This document shows positions 29,232-38,460 of a stretch of DNA of 38,691 nt, in pieces. The translations under genes were made by a program, and so were the position numbers. The stretch's first letter is position 1; each line of letters opens with the position of its first letter. This DNA is from an uncultured Actinomycetes bacterium (GTDB taxonomy: Bacteria > Actinomycetota > Actinomycetes > Nanopelagicales > Nanopelagicaceae): NCBI GenBank assembly GCA_903844115.1, contig CAIMSI010000019.1, positions 1-38,691 on the forward strand, given 5' to 3'. The notes beneath the pieces were generated by a model. That model did not search any database, had not been told where the DNA came from, and saw nothing but the letters and a program-made list of their open reading frames with translations.

Positions 29232-30810
29232 CGAATCTTTATTGCGCTCTTCCACTGCAATGGCAATTGGCACGGTTGCATCGCGCGTGACGGGCCTAAT
29301 CCGCGGTCTTCTAACCGTCGCACTCCTTGGTACCGCACTTCTTGGCGATGTATTTAACGTTGCCAACACGATGCCTAATATTTTGTATAACTTGATTGTT
29401 GGTGGCGCACTTACTGCGGTTTTTGTTCCACAACTTGTGCGAGCAATGCGCGATAGTGATGGCGGGTCCGCTTTCGTTTCACGGCTTGTTACTGCAACAA
29501 CAGTAATACTTGGAATACTCACTATCGTCTCAGTTTTTGCTGCGCCTTTGTTTGTAAGAATTTTTGCTAGTAGTTATGTTGGACGCCCCGAATTTCAGTT
29601 AACAACATTGATTATGCGCTACTGCTTGCCCCAGGTTTTCTTTATTGGTTTGTATGCCTTGCTCAGCCAAATCACGAATGCTAAAGGAAAATTTGGCCCC
29701 ATGATGTGGGCCCCCGTTGCTAATAACATTGTCGGAATAGCTGTTGTTAGCTATTTCTTAGCGCGTGCTCCACATTGGAACGTTGCCACTATTTCTCACA
29801 GCGAGGCAACCTGGCTTGGGGTAGGGACAACACTTGGTTATGTAATTCAATTTGCAGTTTTAATTCCTGTGGTGATGAAAACTCGTATCAAAATCAAAGC
29901 TCGATTTGATTGGCGAGATCCAGAACTTCGTAAATCATGGCACCTTGCATCGTGGACAATATTATTTGCCGCAGTTTCACAACTGGGTTATCTCATAACA
30001 GTAAATCTTTCGAGTTCGGCTGCTGTTCATGCAGAGAAACTAGGGATAACGACCGGTGTTGGGTTTACTCCTTACAGCAACGCTTATTTTATAATGTTGT
30101 TACCGCATTCGGTTATAACAATTTCTTTAGTGACCGCTTTGCTTCCTCATTTGTCAGATCTGGCAATCGATAAGAAGTTCTCACAAGTACATGATCAGTT
30201 AGTGCGTGCCATCCGTTTGGTTGGAATATTTACCGTTCCTAGCGCTTGTGCATTGGTCTTGTTTGGAACACTCATCACAAGGACTCTATTTTTTGGAATA
30301 TCTAACGCTGATGCTCAATACATCGGATTTGTACTTGCTGCCTTCGCACTTGGCCTGATGCCAATGAGTGTGAACTTGATTGCTCTGCGAGGCCTTAATG
30401 CCTTTGAAAATGTGAAATTACAAGTTTTAAGTAATTTCATTATGAATGTTTTGGGTAGCGTGGTTGCGATTGTGTTGGCCATCACTTTAAACCCGAAATG
30501 GGTAACAGTTGGTCTGGCCGGATCACTTTCGCTTAGCTATTTCATTGGCGCTTGGACGACGATTCGCTTGCTGCATAGATACAACATACGAATTCATTTA
30601 GGTGAGATTGCTGGTCTCTACCTTCGTTTAGCTGGGATATTCCTCGTTATTGCCCTCCCGTTGCGTGTAGCACTCAGATTTATCCCTGGGGGGAATACTG
30701 TTCATCTGCTCGTGGTTCTTGCTATTGCAGGTCTTGGATATATTGGGGCTGCTCGGGTCTTTAAGATTGAAGAAGTAGGAAGTGCTTTTAAGTTATTACT
30801 CCGCCGTTAA
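29221..30810 (+). CDS. murJ: Lipid II flippase MurJ/MviN (core only)
   Basis: MAIGTVASRVTGLIRG, VANTMPNILYNLIVGGALTAVFVPQLVRA; 529 aa; GTG start overlapping the upstream gene. Confidence 0.95.
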   Translation: MSTDESLLRSSTAMAIGTVASRVTGLIRGLLTVALLGTALLGDVFNVANTMPNILYNLIVGGALTAVFVPQLVRAMRDSDGGSAFVSRLVTATTVILGILTIVSVFAAPLFVRIFASSYVGRPEFQLTTLIMRYCLPQVFFIGLYALLSQITNAKGKFGPMMWAPVANNIVGIAVVSYFLARAPHWNVATISHSEATWLGVGTTLGYVIQFAVLIPVVMKTRIKIKARFDWRDPELRKSWHLASWTILFAAVSQLGYLITVNLSSSAAVHAEKLGITTGVGFTPYSNAYFIMLLPHSVITISLVTALLPHLSDLAIDKKFSQVHDQLVRAIRLVGIFTVPSACALVLFGTLITRTLFFGISNADAQYIGFVLAAFALGLMPMSVNLIALRGLNAFENVKLQVLSNFIMNVLGSVVAIVLAITLNPKWVTVGLAGSLSLSYFIGAWTTIRLLHRYNIRIHLGEIAGLYLRLAGIFLVIALPLRVALRFIPGGNTVHLLVVLAIAGLGYIGAARVFKIEEVGSAFKLLLRR

Positions 30811-30825
30811 TAGATTGGTTTTGTA

Positions 30826-31755
30826 ATGAGTGAGATTCACCAAGTTGTGATCGTAGGATCTGGTCCTGCCGGCTATACCGCTGCTGTTTATGCAGCTCGC
30901 GCGCAGCTATCACCAATCCTTTATGAGGGTTCAGTAACAGCTGGTGGTGCGCTTATGAACACTACTGAAGTTGAGAATTTTCCTGGTTTCCCTGCTGGTG
31001 TTATGGGGCCAGAGTTAATGGATTCAATGCGTGCCCAAGCTGAAAAATTTGGGACAAAGATAATCACAGATGACATTGTAGAAATGGATCTAACTGGTGA
31101 TATCAAAGTATTGAAAGATGGTTCTGGAAACACTCTCAAAGCGAATTCTGTCATTCTTGCAACAGGTTCTGCTTACAAAGAAATTGGTTTAGTGAATGAA
31201 AAACGGCTATCGGGTCGTGGAGTTTCATGGTGCGCGACGTGCGATGGATTCTTCTACCGTCAAAAGACAGTTGCAGTAGTTGGTGGTGGCGATAGCGCCA
31301 TGGAAGAGGCAACATTTTTGACACGGTTTGCTGACAAGGTTGTTGTTATTCATCGTCGTGATTCACTTCGCGCCTCAAAGATTATGGTTGATCGGGCACA
31401 AGGGAATCCAAAAATTGAATTTTTATGGAACACAGAAGTAATTGATGTTCTAGGTGAACAATCAATGTCTGCACTAAAACTAAAGAATGTACTAACAGAT
31501 GAAGAATCAGAACGGGCATTTGACGGGCTGTTTGTCGCAATCGGGCACGTGCCTCGCAGTGAATTGATTGCAGGGCAAGTCGAGCTCGATGGTGAGGGTT
31601 ATGTGAAAGTTGACGGACGTTCCACACGAACTAACCTGAAAGGTGTTTTTGCTTGCGGAGATCTTGTTGACCACACATACCGCCAAGCCATCACTGCAGC
31701 TGGGACGGGCTGTGAGGCAGCACTTGATGCCGAGCGTTTTCTTGCAGGGCATTAA
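30826..31755 (+). CDS. trxB: Thioredoxin-disulfide reductase
   Basis: VIVGSGPAGYTAAVYAARA, CATCDGFFYR redox site, VVGGGDSAMEEA. Confidence 0.97.
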   Translation: MSEIHQVVIVGSGPAGYTAAVYAARAQLSPILYEGSVTAGGALMNTTEVENFPGFPAGVMGPELMDSMRAQAEKFGTKIITDDIVEMDLTGDIKVLKDGSGNTLKANSVILATGSAYKEIGLVNEKRLSGRGVSWCATCDGFFYRQKTVAVVGGGDSAMEEATFLTRFADKVVVIHRRDSLRASKIMVDRAQGNPKIEFLWNTEVIDVLGEQSMSALKLKNVLTDEESERAFDGLFVAIGHVPRSELIAGQVELDGEGYVKVDGRSTRTNLKGVFACGDLVDHTYRQAITAAGTGCEAALDAERFLAGH

Positions 31756-31815
31756 TAGTTTTACAAAATAGAATTAACCACTAATTACAAGAAATCATAA
31801 GAAAAGAGATATGAA

Positions 31816-32142
31816 ATGGGCGCAACACAACCAGTAACAGCGGCAAACTTTGATGCCGAGGTTCTTAAATCTTCAACACCAGTACTCGTCGACTTTTGGG
31901 CTGAGTGGTGTGGTCCTTGCCGCGCTGTAGCTCCAATCTTGGAAGAAATTGCAGCAGAACATGGTGGCAAGATCAAGATTGTAAAACTTAACACTGATGA
32001 TGAAGCTTCTATCGCGATGAAGTATGGAATTACTTCAATCCCAACTCTTAACGTTTATGTAAACGGGCAAGTTGTGAAAAGTATTATTGGCGCAAAGCCA
32101 AAGCCAGCACTTCTCAAAGAGCTTTCAGAATTTATTTCCTAG
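31816..32142 (+). CDS. trxA: Thioredoxin
   Basis: VDFWAEWCGPCRAVAPILEEIA. Confidence 0.97.
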   Translation: MGATQPVTAANFDAEVLKSSTPVLVDFWAEWCGPCRAVAPILEEIAAEHGGKIKIVKLNTDDEASIAMKYGITSIPTLNVYVNGQVVKSIIGAKPKPALLKELSEFIS

Positions 32143-32168
32143 CTTTTTAAGGTCTTAGGAAAATAAGC

Positions 32169-33275
32169 ATGTCTACAGAATTGCGCATCGGTGCTTCTGG
32201 CGACATTGTTTTACAGCTTTCAACAACGTTAAATCGTTTAGGTCTGCTTAAATCTACCGCTTCGGTATTTGATCAAACTATTGAGGCGGCGGTGAAAGCT
32301 TTTCAACAGGAGCGCGGGTTAAGCGTTACTGGTGTCGTGGATTCCACGACGGCACAAAGTCTGGATGAAGCTAAATGGAAACTTGGTGATCGCACTCTTA
32401 AATTAGATCCTTTGACGCATATGCGTGGGGATGACGTTGCTCAGTTGCAAACTCGTTTAGTTGAGATGGGATTTAACCCTGGACGCGTAGATGGAATTTT
32501 CGGGCCGCAATTAGAAGTAGCCGTTAAAGAATTCCAAAAATCTGTTGGTGCGAAAGTTGATGGCCAGTGCGGCCCATCGACTGTAATGGCAATGGTTCGT
32601 TTGATGAAAATAGTTTCTGGTGGAACTCCGCAACAGTTGCGCGAGGAAGTTACACGCGCTAATAAAGGTCCTTCACTCGCAAATAAAATAATCGTTCTTG
32701 ACCCAACAAGTGACTCCACTGATGAGGCCAACAAAATTGCTTTTGATATTGCCCAGCGCTTAGAGGGTCGCCTCATTGCCTTGGGTGTTTCAGTCTTCCT
32801 TACACGAAGTGCCACTTCTCAAGCTTCTGAGGCAGAAAGAATTATTACTGCTAATAGCGTCGGCGCTGATCTGGTTTTATCTTTCAATATTGATAATTAC
32901 AAGAATGAAAACGCCCATGGTGTTTCAACCTGTTATTACGGAAGTGATGCACATGGGGTTCATTCAGTTGTCGGTGAAAGGTTTGCTACATTGGTTCAAC
33001 GTGAAATTTGTGCTCGTACAGATTTCCTGAATTGTCGCACTCATGCAAAATCATGGGATTTGCTCCGTCTTACAAAAGCCCCAACGGTCCGCATAGATTT
33101 GGGGTATATCTCCAATCCTGGGGATGCCCTGCGGTTGGCTGAGAAAGATTTTCGTGAAACCCTCGTCGAATCCATCATGGTTGCAATCCAGCGCCTTTAT
33201 TTAGCTTCGGAAGATGATGCAAAGACTGGAACGTTGAAAATTAGCGACCTTCGCCGGGTTGGATTAAGGAAATAG
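32169..33275 (+). CDS. CwlM-like protein: two peptidoglycan-binding domains plus a degenerate Amidase_3 domain
   Basis: Two PG_binding_1 repeats (AVKAFQQERGLSVTGVVD, AVKEFQKSVGAKVDGQCG), IIVLDP...SFNID...IDLGYISNPGD, conserved tail TGTLKISDLRR, adjacent to trxA. Confidence 0.88.
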   Translation: MSTELRIGASGDIVLQLSTTLNRLGLLKSTASVFDQTIEAAVKAFQQERGLSVTGVVDSTTAQSLDEAKWKLGDRTLKLDPLTHMRGDDVAQLQTRLVEMGFNPGRVDGIFGPQLEVAVKEFQKSVGAKVDGQCGPSTVMAMVRLMKIVSGGTPQQLREEVTRANKGPSLANKIIVLDPTSDSTDEANKIAFDIAQRLEGRLIALGVSVFLTRSATSQASEAERIITANSVGADLVLSFNIDNYKNENAHGVSTCYYGSDAHGVHSVVGERFATLVQREICARTDFLNCRTHAKSWDLLRLTKAPTVRIDLGYISNPGDALRLAEKDFRETLVESIMVAIQRLYLASEDDAKTGTLKISDLRRVGLRK

Positions 33276-33326
33276 CAAGCAAGTAAATATTCACGAGCAT
33301 CGCAACTCTTATGGCAAACTAACGCG

Positions 33327-34580
33327 ATGAGTTCAGATATCACGCGCATCCACACCGGCGCTCCTGCCAATCTTCATGATCGGTTTGCCCATCGTGCACA
33401 ATTTATGCAGCCTTCTGAAATTCGAGCACTTTTCGCCGTTGCCTCACGTCCAGAAATTGTTTCATTAGCTGGTGGCATGCCAAATTTAACTGCGCTGCCG
33501 ATGGACATGATGGAAAACGTTGTTGGGCAATTAATTAAGACAAATGGCATGGAAGCTTTGCAATACGGAAGTGGGCAAGGCCACCCAAAACTTCGTGAAC
33601 AAATTTGTGATGTTATGGAACTTGAAGGCATCAAGGCGCACCCAGAAGATGTCATTGTCACCACAGGCTCCCAACAAGCACTTGATTTAATCTCCCGTAT
33701 TTTTATTGATCCAGGTGATGTTGTTCTTGTTGAAGCTCCTTCTTATGTCGGCGCCCTTGGAACTTTTCACCAGTACGAAGCTTCGATTGTCCATGTCGAG
33801 CTCGACGATAATGGAATGATTCCCGAGCGCCTTCGCGAAGCAATTGCGAAAACCCGCCTTTCGGGCCGGAAAATTAAGTTTTTATATTTGATTCCAAATT
33901 ACCAAAACCCTTCCGGTGTTCTATTATCTGCCGAGCGTCGCACAGAAATTTTGAATATTTGCCGAGAGGAACAAATTTTTGTAGTTGAAGATAATCCTTA
34001 CGGACTTCTAGGGTTTGATAAACCATCTCCCAATGCAATGCGCTCAGAGGATTCTGAAAATGTTATTTACTTGGGCTCTTTTTCAAAAACAATTTGTCCT
34101 GGTTTTCGCGTCGGTTGGGCGCTGGTTCCTCAATCGCTCAAAGAAAAACTTGTGATTGCTTCAGAATCATCTCAATTGTGTCCATCTAACTTTGCCCAAC
34201 TTGCAATCTCAAGTTACTTAGCAGATCAACCATGGCGCGATCAGATTTCTTCTTTTTGTAAAATCTACAAAGTGCGTCGTGATGCGATGTTAACTGCAAT
34301 GGATAAGTACTTTCCAAAAGAGGCGACTTGGACGAAGCCTGGTGGCGGTTTCTATGTTTGGGCGACGCTGCCTCCTGAAATTGATACAAAGGCTTTGATG
34401 CCAAAGGCGATTGTTGCCAAGGTTGCTTATGTTCCAGGTACGGCCTTTTATGCCGATGGTTTTGGTTCGTGGTCGATGCGTTTGTCGTATTGCTACCCAA
34501 CACCAGAGCGAATTACTGATGGAATCAAGTCTTTGGGTGAAGTAATTAAGAAGGAAATGGAGCGGCTTTCAATTAACTAA
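33327..34580 (+). CDS. PLP-dependent aminotransferase (LysN/2-aminoadipate transaminase-like, class I/II fold)
   Basis: [47 protein letters not shown] (PLP lysine). Confidence 0.9.
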   Translation: MSSDITRIHTGAPANLHDRFAHRAQFMQPSEIRALFAVASRPEIVSLAGGMPNLTALPMDMMENVVGQLIKTNGMEALQYGSGQGHPKLREQICDVMELEGIKAHPEDVIVTTGSQQALDLISRIFIDPGDVVLVEAPSYVGALGTFHQYEASIVHVELDDNGMIPERLREAIAKTRLSGRKIKFLYLIPNYQNPSGVLLSAERRTEILNICREEQIFVVEDNPYGLLGFDKPSPNAMRSEDSENVIYLGSFSKTICPGFRVGWALVPQSLKEKLVIASESSQLCPSNFAQLAISSYLADQPWRDQISSFCKIYKVRRDAMLTAMDKYFPKEATWTKPGGGFYVWATLPPEIDTKALMPKAIVAKVAYVPGTAFYADGFGSWSMRLSYCYPTPERITDGIKSLGEVIKKEMERLSIN

Positions 34581-35451
34581 GTAATTTGTTAATGCGCTCT
34601 AAATCTTCTTTATCTGCAAATTCAATCACGATCTTGCCTTTTGCTTTGCCGAGCTCAACACTCACTCGTGTATCAAATTTATCTGAGAGAGCCTCACCAA
34701 TTTCCTTCAAGCGAGGAGCTGGGATGCTTTTTACCCGAGTTGTTGCAGCTTTTGTATTTGCTCCCCCGGAAGCGACGATCTCTTCAACGTCGCGGACAGA
34801 TAAGCCTTCTGAAACTATTCGTTGGGCAAGTCGTTCGATTTGAGCGCCATCAGATAGTGAAAGCAACGCTCGTGCGTGCCCCGCAGATAAAACTCCTGCA
34901 GCAAGCCTGCGTTGTACAGATGTTGGTAAATTCAAAAGGCGAAGCGCATTTGAAATTGCAGGACGCGATTTTCCTACTTTTGTCGCGAGCTCATCGTGGG
35001 TATAACCAAAATCATTCAATAAATTTTGATATGCCGCGCCTTCTTCAAGTGGGTTAAGTTGGCTGCGATGAATATTTTCTAAGAGCGCCTCTCGAAGTAA
35101 TTCATTATCTTTAGTTGCACGAACAATTACGGGAATTGTTTTTAAGCCCGCAATTTTTGACGCACGAAGGCGACGCTCTCCCATGATCAATTCGTATTTA
35201 CCGTTACCGATATCGCGAACAACAGGAGGTTGTAGTACGCCTACTTCTTTAATTGATGCAGCAAGTTCGTTGAGTAAATCTTGATCGAAAACTTCACGCG
35301 GTTGTTTTGGATTAGGAGAAATGGAATTAATATCAACTTCACCTTGTTGCGCAATCACGACACCTTCATTGGATTGAATCGGCGTGGATGGGATAAGTGA
35401 ATCTAAGCCGCGGCCTAGTCCCCCTCTGCGTTGTTTTTGCGGTGCGCTCAT
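34573..35451 (-). CDS. parB: Chromosome partitioning protein ParB
   Basis: [13 protein letters not shown]-terminus, [12 protein letters not shown]-binding motif, HTH region [18 protein letters not shown]. Confidence 0.97.
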   Translation of the reverse strand: MSAPQKQRRGGLGRGLDSLIPSTPIQSNEGVVIAQQGEVDINSISPNPKQPREVFDQDLLNELAASIKEVGVLQPPVVRDIGNGKYELIMGERRLRASKIAGLKTIPVIVRATKDNELLREALLENIHRSQLNPLEEGAAYQNLLNDFGYTHDELATKVGKSRPAISNALRLLNLPTSVQRRLAAGVLSAGHARALLSLSDGAQIERLAQRIVSEGLSVRDVEEIVASGGANTKAATTRVKSIPAPRLKEIGEALSDKFDTRVSVELGKAKGKIVIEFADKEDLERINKLLS

Positions 35452-36365
35452 GCCACGTTTCCTGTTCCGTTTGTTCCTCTCGCCGCTATCTCCCGAGCAA
35501 CTTGCATATATGCAATAGCCCCTGGCGATGCTGCGTCATATGTCATAACTGTTTGTCTAAAAGATGGCGCTTCAGAAACACGAACTGCGCGAGGAATAGG
35601 AATATCAATAAGTTCTTTTGGAAAGTGCGCGCGAACATCATTTGCCACATCATTTGCTAAACGAGTTCGCGAATCAAACATCGTCAAAACAATGGTGCTT
35701 ACATGTACTTGTGGGTTGAGTGCTCGTTTAATTTTTTGCAAGGTTTGCATTAACAAAGAAATACCTTCAAGGCTGTAGTACTCGCATTGAATTGGCACAA
35801 GCACTTCTTCGGCTGCAGTAAGTGCGTTAACGGTTAATAAACCTAGCGATGGTGGGCAATCAATAATGATGTAATCAAATCTGTTGCCAGTTGATTCGCG
35901 CTCGAGAATGAAATCGTTGAGTGCTAATTTTAAAATTTGTTCGCGTGCTACAAAATTGACCATTGCTATTTCTGCGCCAGCCAACTCTTGATTTGCTGGT
36001 GCGCACTCTAGGTGTGGGAATCCTGCTACTTTTTTTACAACATCTTTAAGGGGAACCTCATCGATGAGCACTTCAAACATGCCTGGGCCTTCATTGCGAT
36101 CTACGCCAAGGGCAGTACAAGCATTACCTTGTGGATCAAGGTCAATGACGAGAACTTTGAGGCCACCCATTGCAAGGGCAGCTGCCACATTTACGGCAGT
36201 GGTGGTTTTACCTACCCCGCCTTTTTGGTTGGCAACGGTAAAAATGCGAGTTTTGATTGGGTTGGGCATCGGCTCTTTGAGGCGGCGAATCCCAACGACT
36301 TTTCCAGTGGAACTAGATGTTTGGGGTGGCGCTGATGTTTCACGTGAAACTTCATTCTCGCCCAT
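35448..36365 (-). CDS. parA: Chromosome partitioning ATPase ParA
   Basis: [22 protein letters not shown] deviant Walker [14 protein letters not shown]. Confidence 0.97.
   Translation of the reverse strand: MGENEVSRETSAPPQTSSSTGKVVGIRRLKEPMPNPIKTRIFTVANQKGGVGKTTTAVNVAAALAMGGLKVLVIDLDPQGNACTALGVDRNEGPGMFEVLIDEVPLKDVVKKVAGFPHLECAPANQELAGAEIAMVNFVAREQILKLALNDFILERESTGNRFDYIIIDCPPSLGLLTVNALTAAEEVLVPIQCEYYSLEGISLLMQTLQKIKRALNPQVHVSTIVLTMFDSRTRLANDVANDVRAHFPKELIDIPIPRAVRVSEAPSFRQTVMTYDAASPGAIAYMQVAREIAARGTNGTGNVA
36336..36351. promoter_or_regulatory. parS centromere site inside parA
   Basis: TGTTTCACGTGAAACT; the 14-bp core GTTTCACGTGAAAC is a perfect palindrome. Confidence 0.95.
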
Positions 36366-36377
36366 GGGGCTATTTAA

Positions 36378-36971
36378 TCAGGCTTTCTGGACCTCAATGA
36401 CCCTAGCAACCTCAAAATCAGGAAGTTCAAGGGTGTGAAGTAGCGCTTTTTGCTTATTGAGTTGGGTTCCATCGATCTCTGCTTGGGCCGACTCCCCTTT
36501 AATTGCTAGGAGGCTGCCTCCAGATTTCATGAGATGGCGAACCATCGGGAGTAATTTAGGAAGGGGGGCAACCGCCCGGGCTGTAACTACATCAAAGGAG
36601 CCGCGTGCTGTCTCGGCTTTTCCTCGAATAACTGTAATAGGTAGTTTGAGCTCAGAAACAACCTCGTTGAGGAAATCTACCCGCCGTTGAAGGGGTTCAA
36701 TCAGGGTAACTTGGGTATCTGGCCGGGCTAGGGCTATGACGATTCCAGGTAAGCCTGCCCCTGAGCCAACATCCACAACAGAAGCACCTTGTGGGATCAA
36801 GGTTGTGACAGGGATGCAGTTGGCGATATGGCGTTCCCAGATGCGCTCGCCCTCTTTGGGGCCAATCAGGCCGCGCTCAATCCCTATGGTCGCAAGCATT
36901 TGCGCGTAGCGAGCTATTTCGGTTCCTTTTTCTTGAAAGTACCTCTCAAGGAGGGTTTCACGTGAAACCAT
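36378..36971 (-). CDS. rsmG: 16S rRNA (guanine527-N7)-methyltransferase
   Basis: VVDVGSGAGLPGIVIALARPDTQVTLIEPLQRRVDFLNEV. Confidence 0.95.
   Translation of the reverse strand: MVSRETLLERYFQEKGTEIARYAQMLATIGIERGLIGPKEGERIWERHIANCIPVTTLIPQGASVVDVGSGAGLPGIVIALARPDTQVTLIEPLQRRVDFLNEVVSELKLPITVIRGKAETARGSFDVVTARAVAPLPKLLPMVRHLMKSGGSLLAIKGESAQAEIDGTQLNKQKALLHTLELPDFEVARVIEVQKA
36954..36969. promoter_or_regulatory. parS centromere site overlapping the rsmG start codon
   Basis: GGTTTCACGTGAAACC, 16-bp perfect palindrome. Confidence 0.95.
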
Positions 36972-36984
36972 TTTTAAAGGAGCT

Positions 36985-37473
36985 TTATTTTGATTCGGGA
37001 AGTACCACTACGCAACGATTTGGGTCTTCGCCCTCTGATTCGCTGGTGAGGCCGATGGATTGAATGGTGTCATGGACGACTTTGCGCTCAAAAGCGTTCA
37101 TTGGGCGCAGCTTGATGGCTACTCCTGTTGATTTCACTTCCTCGGCCGTCTCGTGCGCGAGCTTGGCTAGCTCCTCTTTTTTATCAGCTCGGAAGCTGTC
37201 AATATCCAACATAAGGCGGCTGCGCTCTCCAGTGCTGGTTTGAACAGCCAGGCGTGTGAGCTCTTGGAGAGAGTCCAATACCTCACCGTTGCTGCCTACC
37301 AGGTGGCTTAGGTCCCCGGGCTTGCCGACCACAGCCAAGGCTGCGCGATCATTTTCCACATCAATATCAATATCGCCATCTAGGTCTGCGATATCAAGGA
37401 GTGCCTCTAGGTAATCAGCTGCTACATCGCCCTCTTCTTCAAGGCGGGTAATCAAACTCTTCTCTTCGCTCAT
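36985..37473 (-). CDS. Jag/KhpB-like RNA-binding protein (KH-R3H)
   Basis: LVGSNGEVLDSLQELTRLAV KH-like motif, RPMNAFERKVVHDTI R3H motif; between yidC and rsmG. Confidence 0.92.
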   Translation of the reverse strand: MSEEKSLITRLEEEGDVAADYLEALLDIADLDGDIDIDVENDRAALAVVGKPGDLSHLVGSNGEVLDSLQELTRLAVQTSTGERSRLMLDIDSFRADKKEELAKLAHETAEEVKSTGVAIKLRPMNAFERKVVHDTIQSIGLTSESEGEDPNRCVVVLPESK

Positions 37474-37542
37474 ATCTTGCTCCTGTCTAGATTAATATAA
37501 ATTGATATGTTTTGGTAGTAATTAAGCGTTTATGTCCTAAAT

Positions 37543-38460
37543 TTATGGCTTGCGCTTCTTTTTCTTCTTTGGTTGTTGGCGCTGTCCAGGCTGTCCAGCT
37601 GGATCGATTGTTGTCGTGCCGCCAGTTGTTTCATCCGTTGATGAATCAGAAGAACTAGAAATTCCTTTTGCCGCTCTTTTTTTCTCGAGTTCTTCAAACG
37701 CTGGTGATCCTGGTGTTGGGTTTCGTTTAATAACGTAAAACTGTTGACCCATAGTCCATAGGTTTGTTGTGCCCCAATAGATTAAAACTCCGACTGGGAA
37801 GTTAACTCCGGAAATCGCAAAAATAACCGGGAAGACATACATCATAATTTTTTGTTGCTGCATCATCATGTTGTTTGAGTTATCTTGTTTAGGCATTCCT
37901 TTAACAAGTAACTGACGTTGTGTTGTAAACGTTGTGGCAGACATGGCAAGAATCAAAAGGACAGTAACGATTTTTGTTGTGAGGTTAGGGCTGGAAATAA
38001 ATGTTGATGAAAGGTCTGCTCCAAAGAATTTTGCTTGGGATGCTTGAACTAAAACATCACCCTTCATAAGACCGTGTGGGTGGTTATGAGCAATTCCATT
38101 TAGCACTGTGAAAAGAGCGAAGAAGATTGGCGCTTGGGCAATAATTGGGAAACATGAAGCGAGTGGGTTTGTTTTATGTTCTTTGTAAAGCTTCATCATT
38201 TCTTCAGATTGCTTGGCGCGATCGTCTTTATAGCGCTTTTGAATCTCTTTCATTTTTGGTGAAAGGGCAGTCATAGCACGTTGTGACTTAATCTGCTTGA
38301 CGAAAAGCGGGATTAAAATAACGCGAATTAATATAACTAGGCCGATGATTGAGAGTGACCAACGGATGGATTGGTTCTTTGTAAAAACTCCAAATATAGA
38401 ATGGAAGGTTACAAGTACCCAAGAAACAGCGTAATACAAGGGGCTTAGAATGGTTCCCAT
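37543..38460 (-). CDS. yidC: Membrane protein insertase YidC/Oxa1
   Basis: SFPIIAQAPIFFALF-type core (ASCFPIIAQAPIFFALFTVL), basic tail KKKKKRKP. Confidence 0.95.
   Translation of the reverse strand: MGTILSPLYYAVSWVLVTFHSIFGVFTKNQSIRWSLSIIGLVILIRVILIPLFVKQIKSQRAMTALSPKMKEIQKRYKDDRAKQSEEMMKLYKEHKTNPLASCFPIIAQAPIFFALFTVLNGIAHNHPHGLMKGDVLVQASQAKFFGADLSSTFISSPNLTTKIVTVLLILAMSATTFTTQRQLLVKGMPKQDNSNNMMMQQQKIMMYVFPVIFAISGVNFPVGVLIYWGTTNLWTMGQQFYVIKRNPTPGSPAFEELEKKRAAKGISSSSDSSTDETTGGTTTIDPAGQPGQRQQPKKKKKRKP

Noticed and set aside
19306-31755. Unusual joining of both Mycobacterium oriC arms (rpsF-dnaB with murJ-parAB) as a novel rearrangement
   Set aside because: The same single-side order is known in Streptomyces, so it is probably ancestral.
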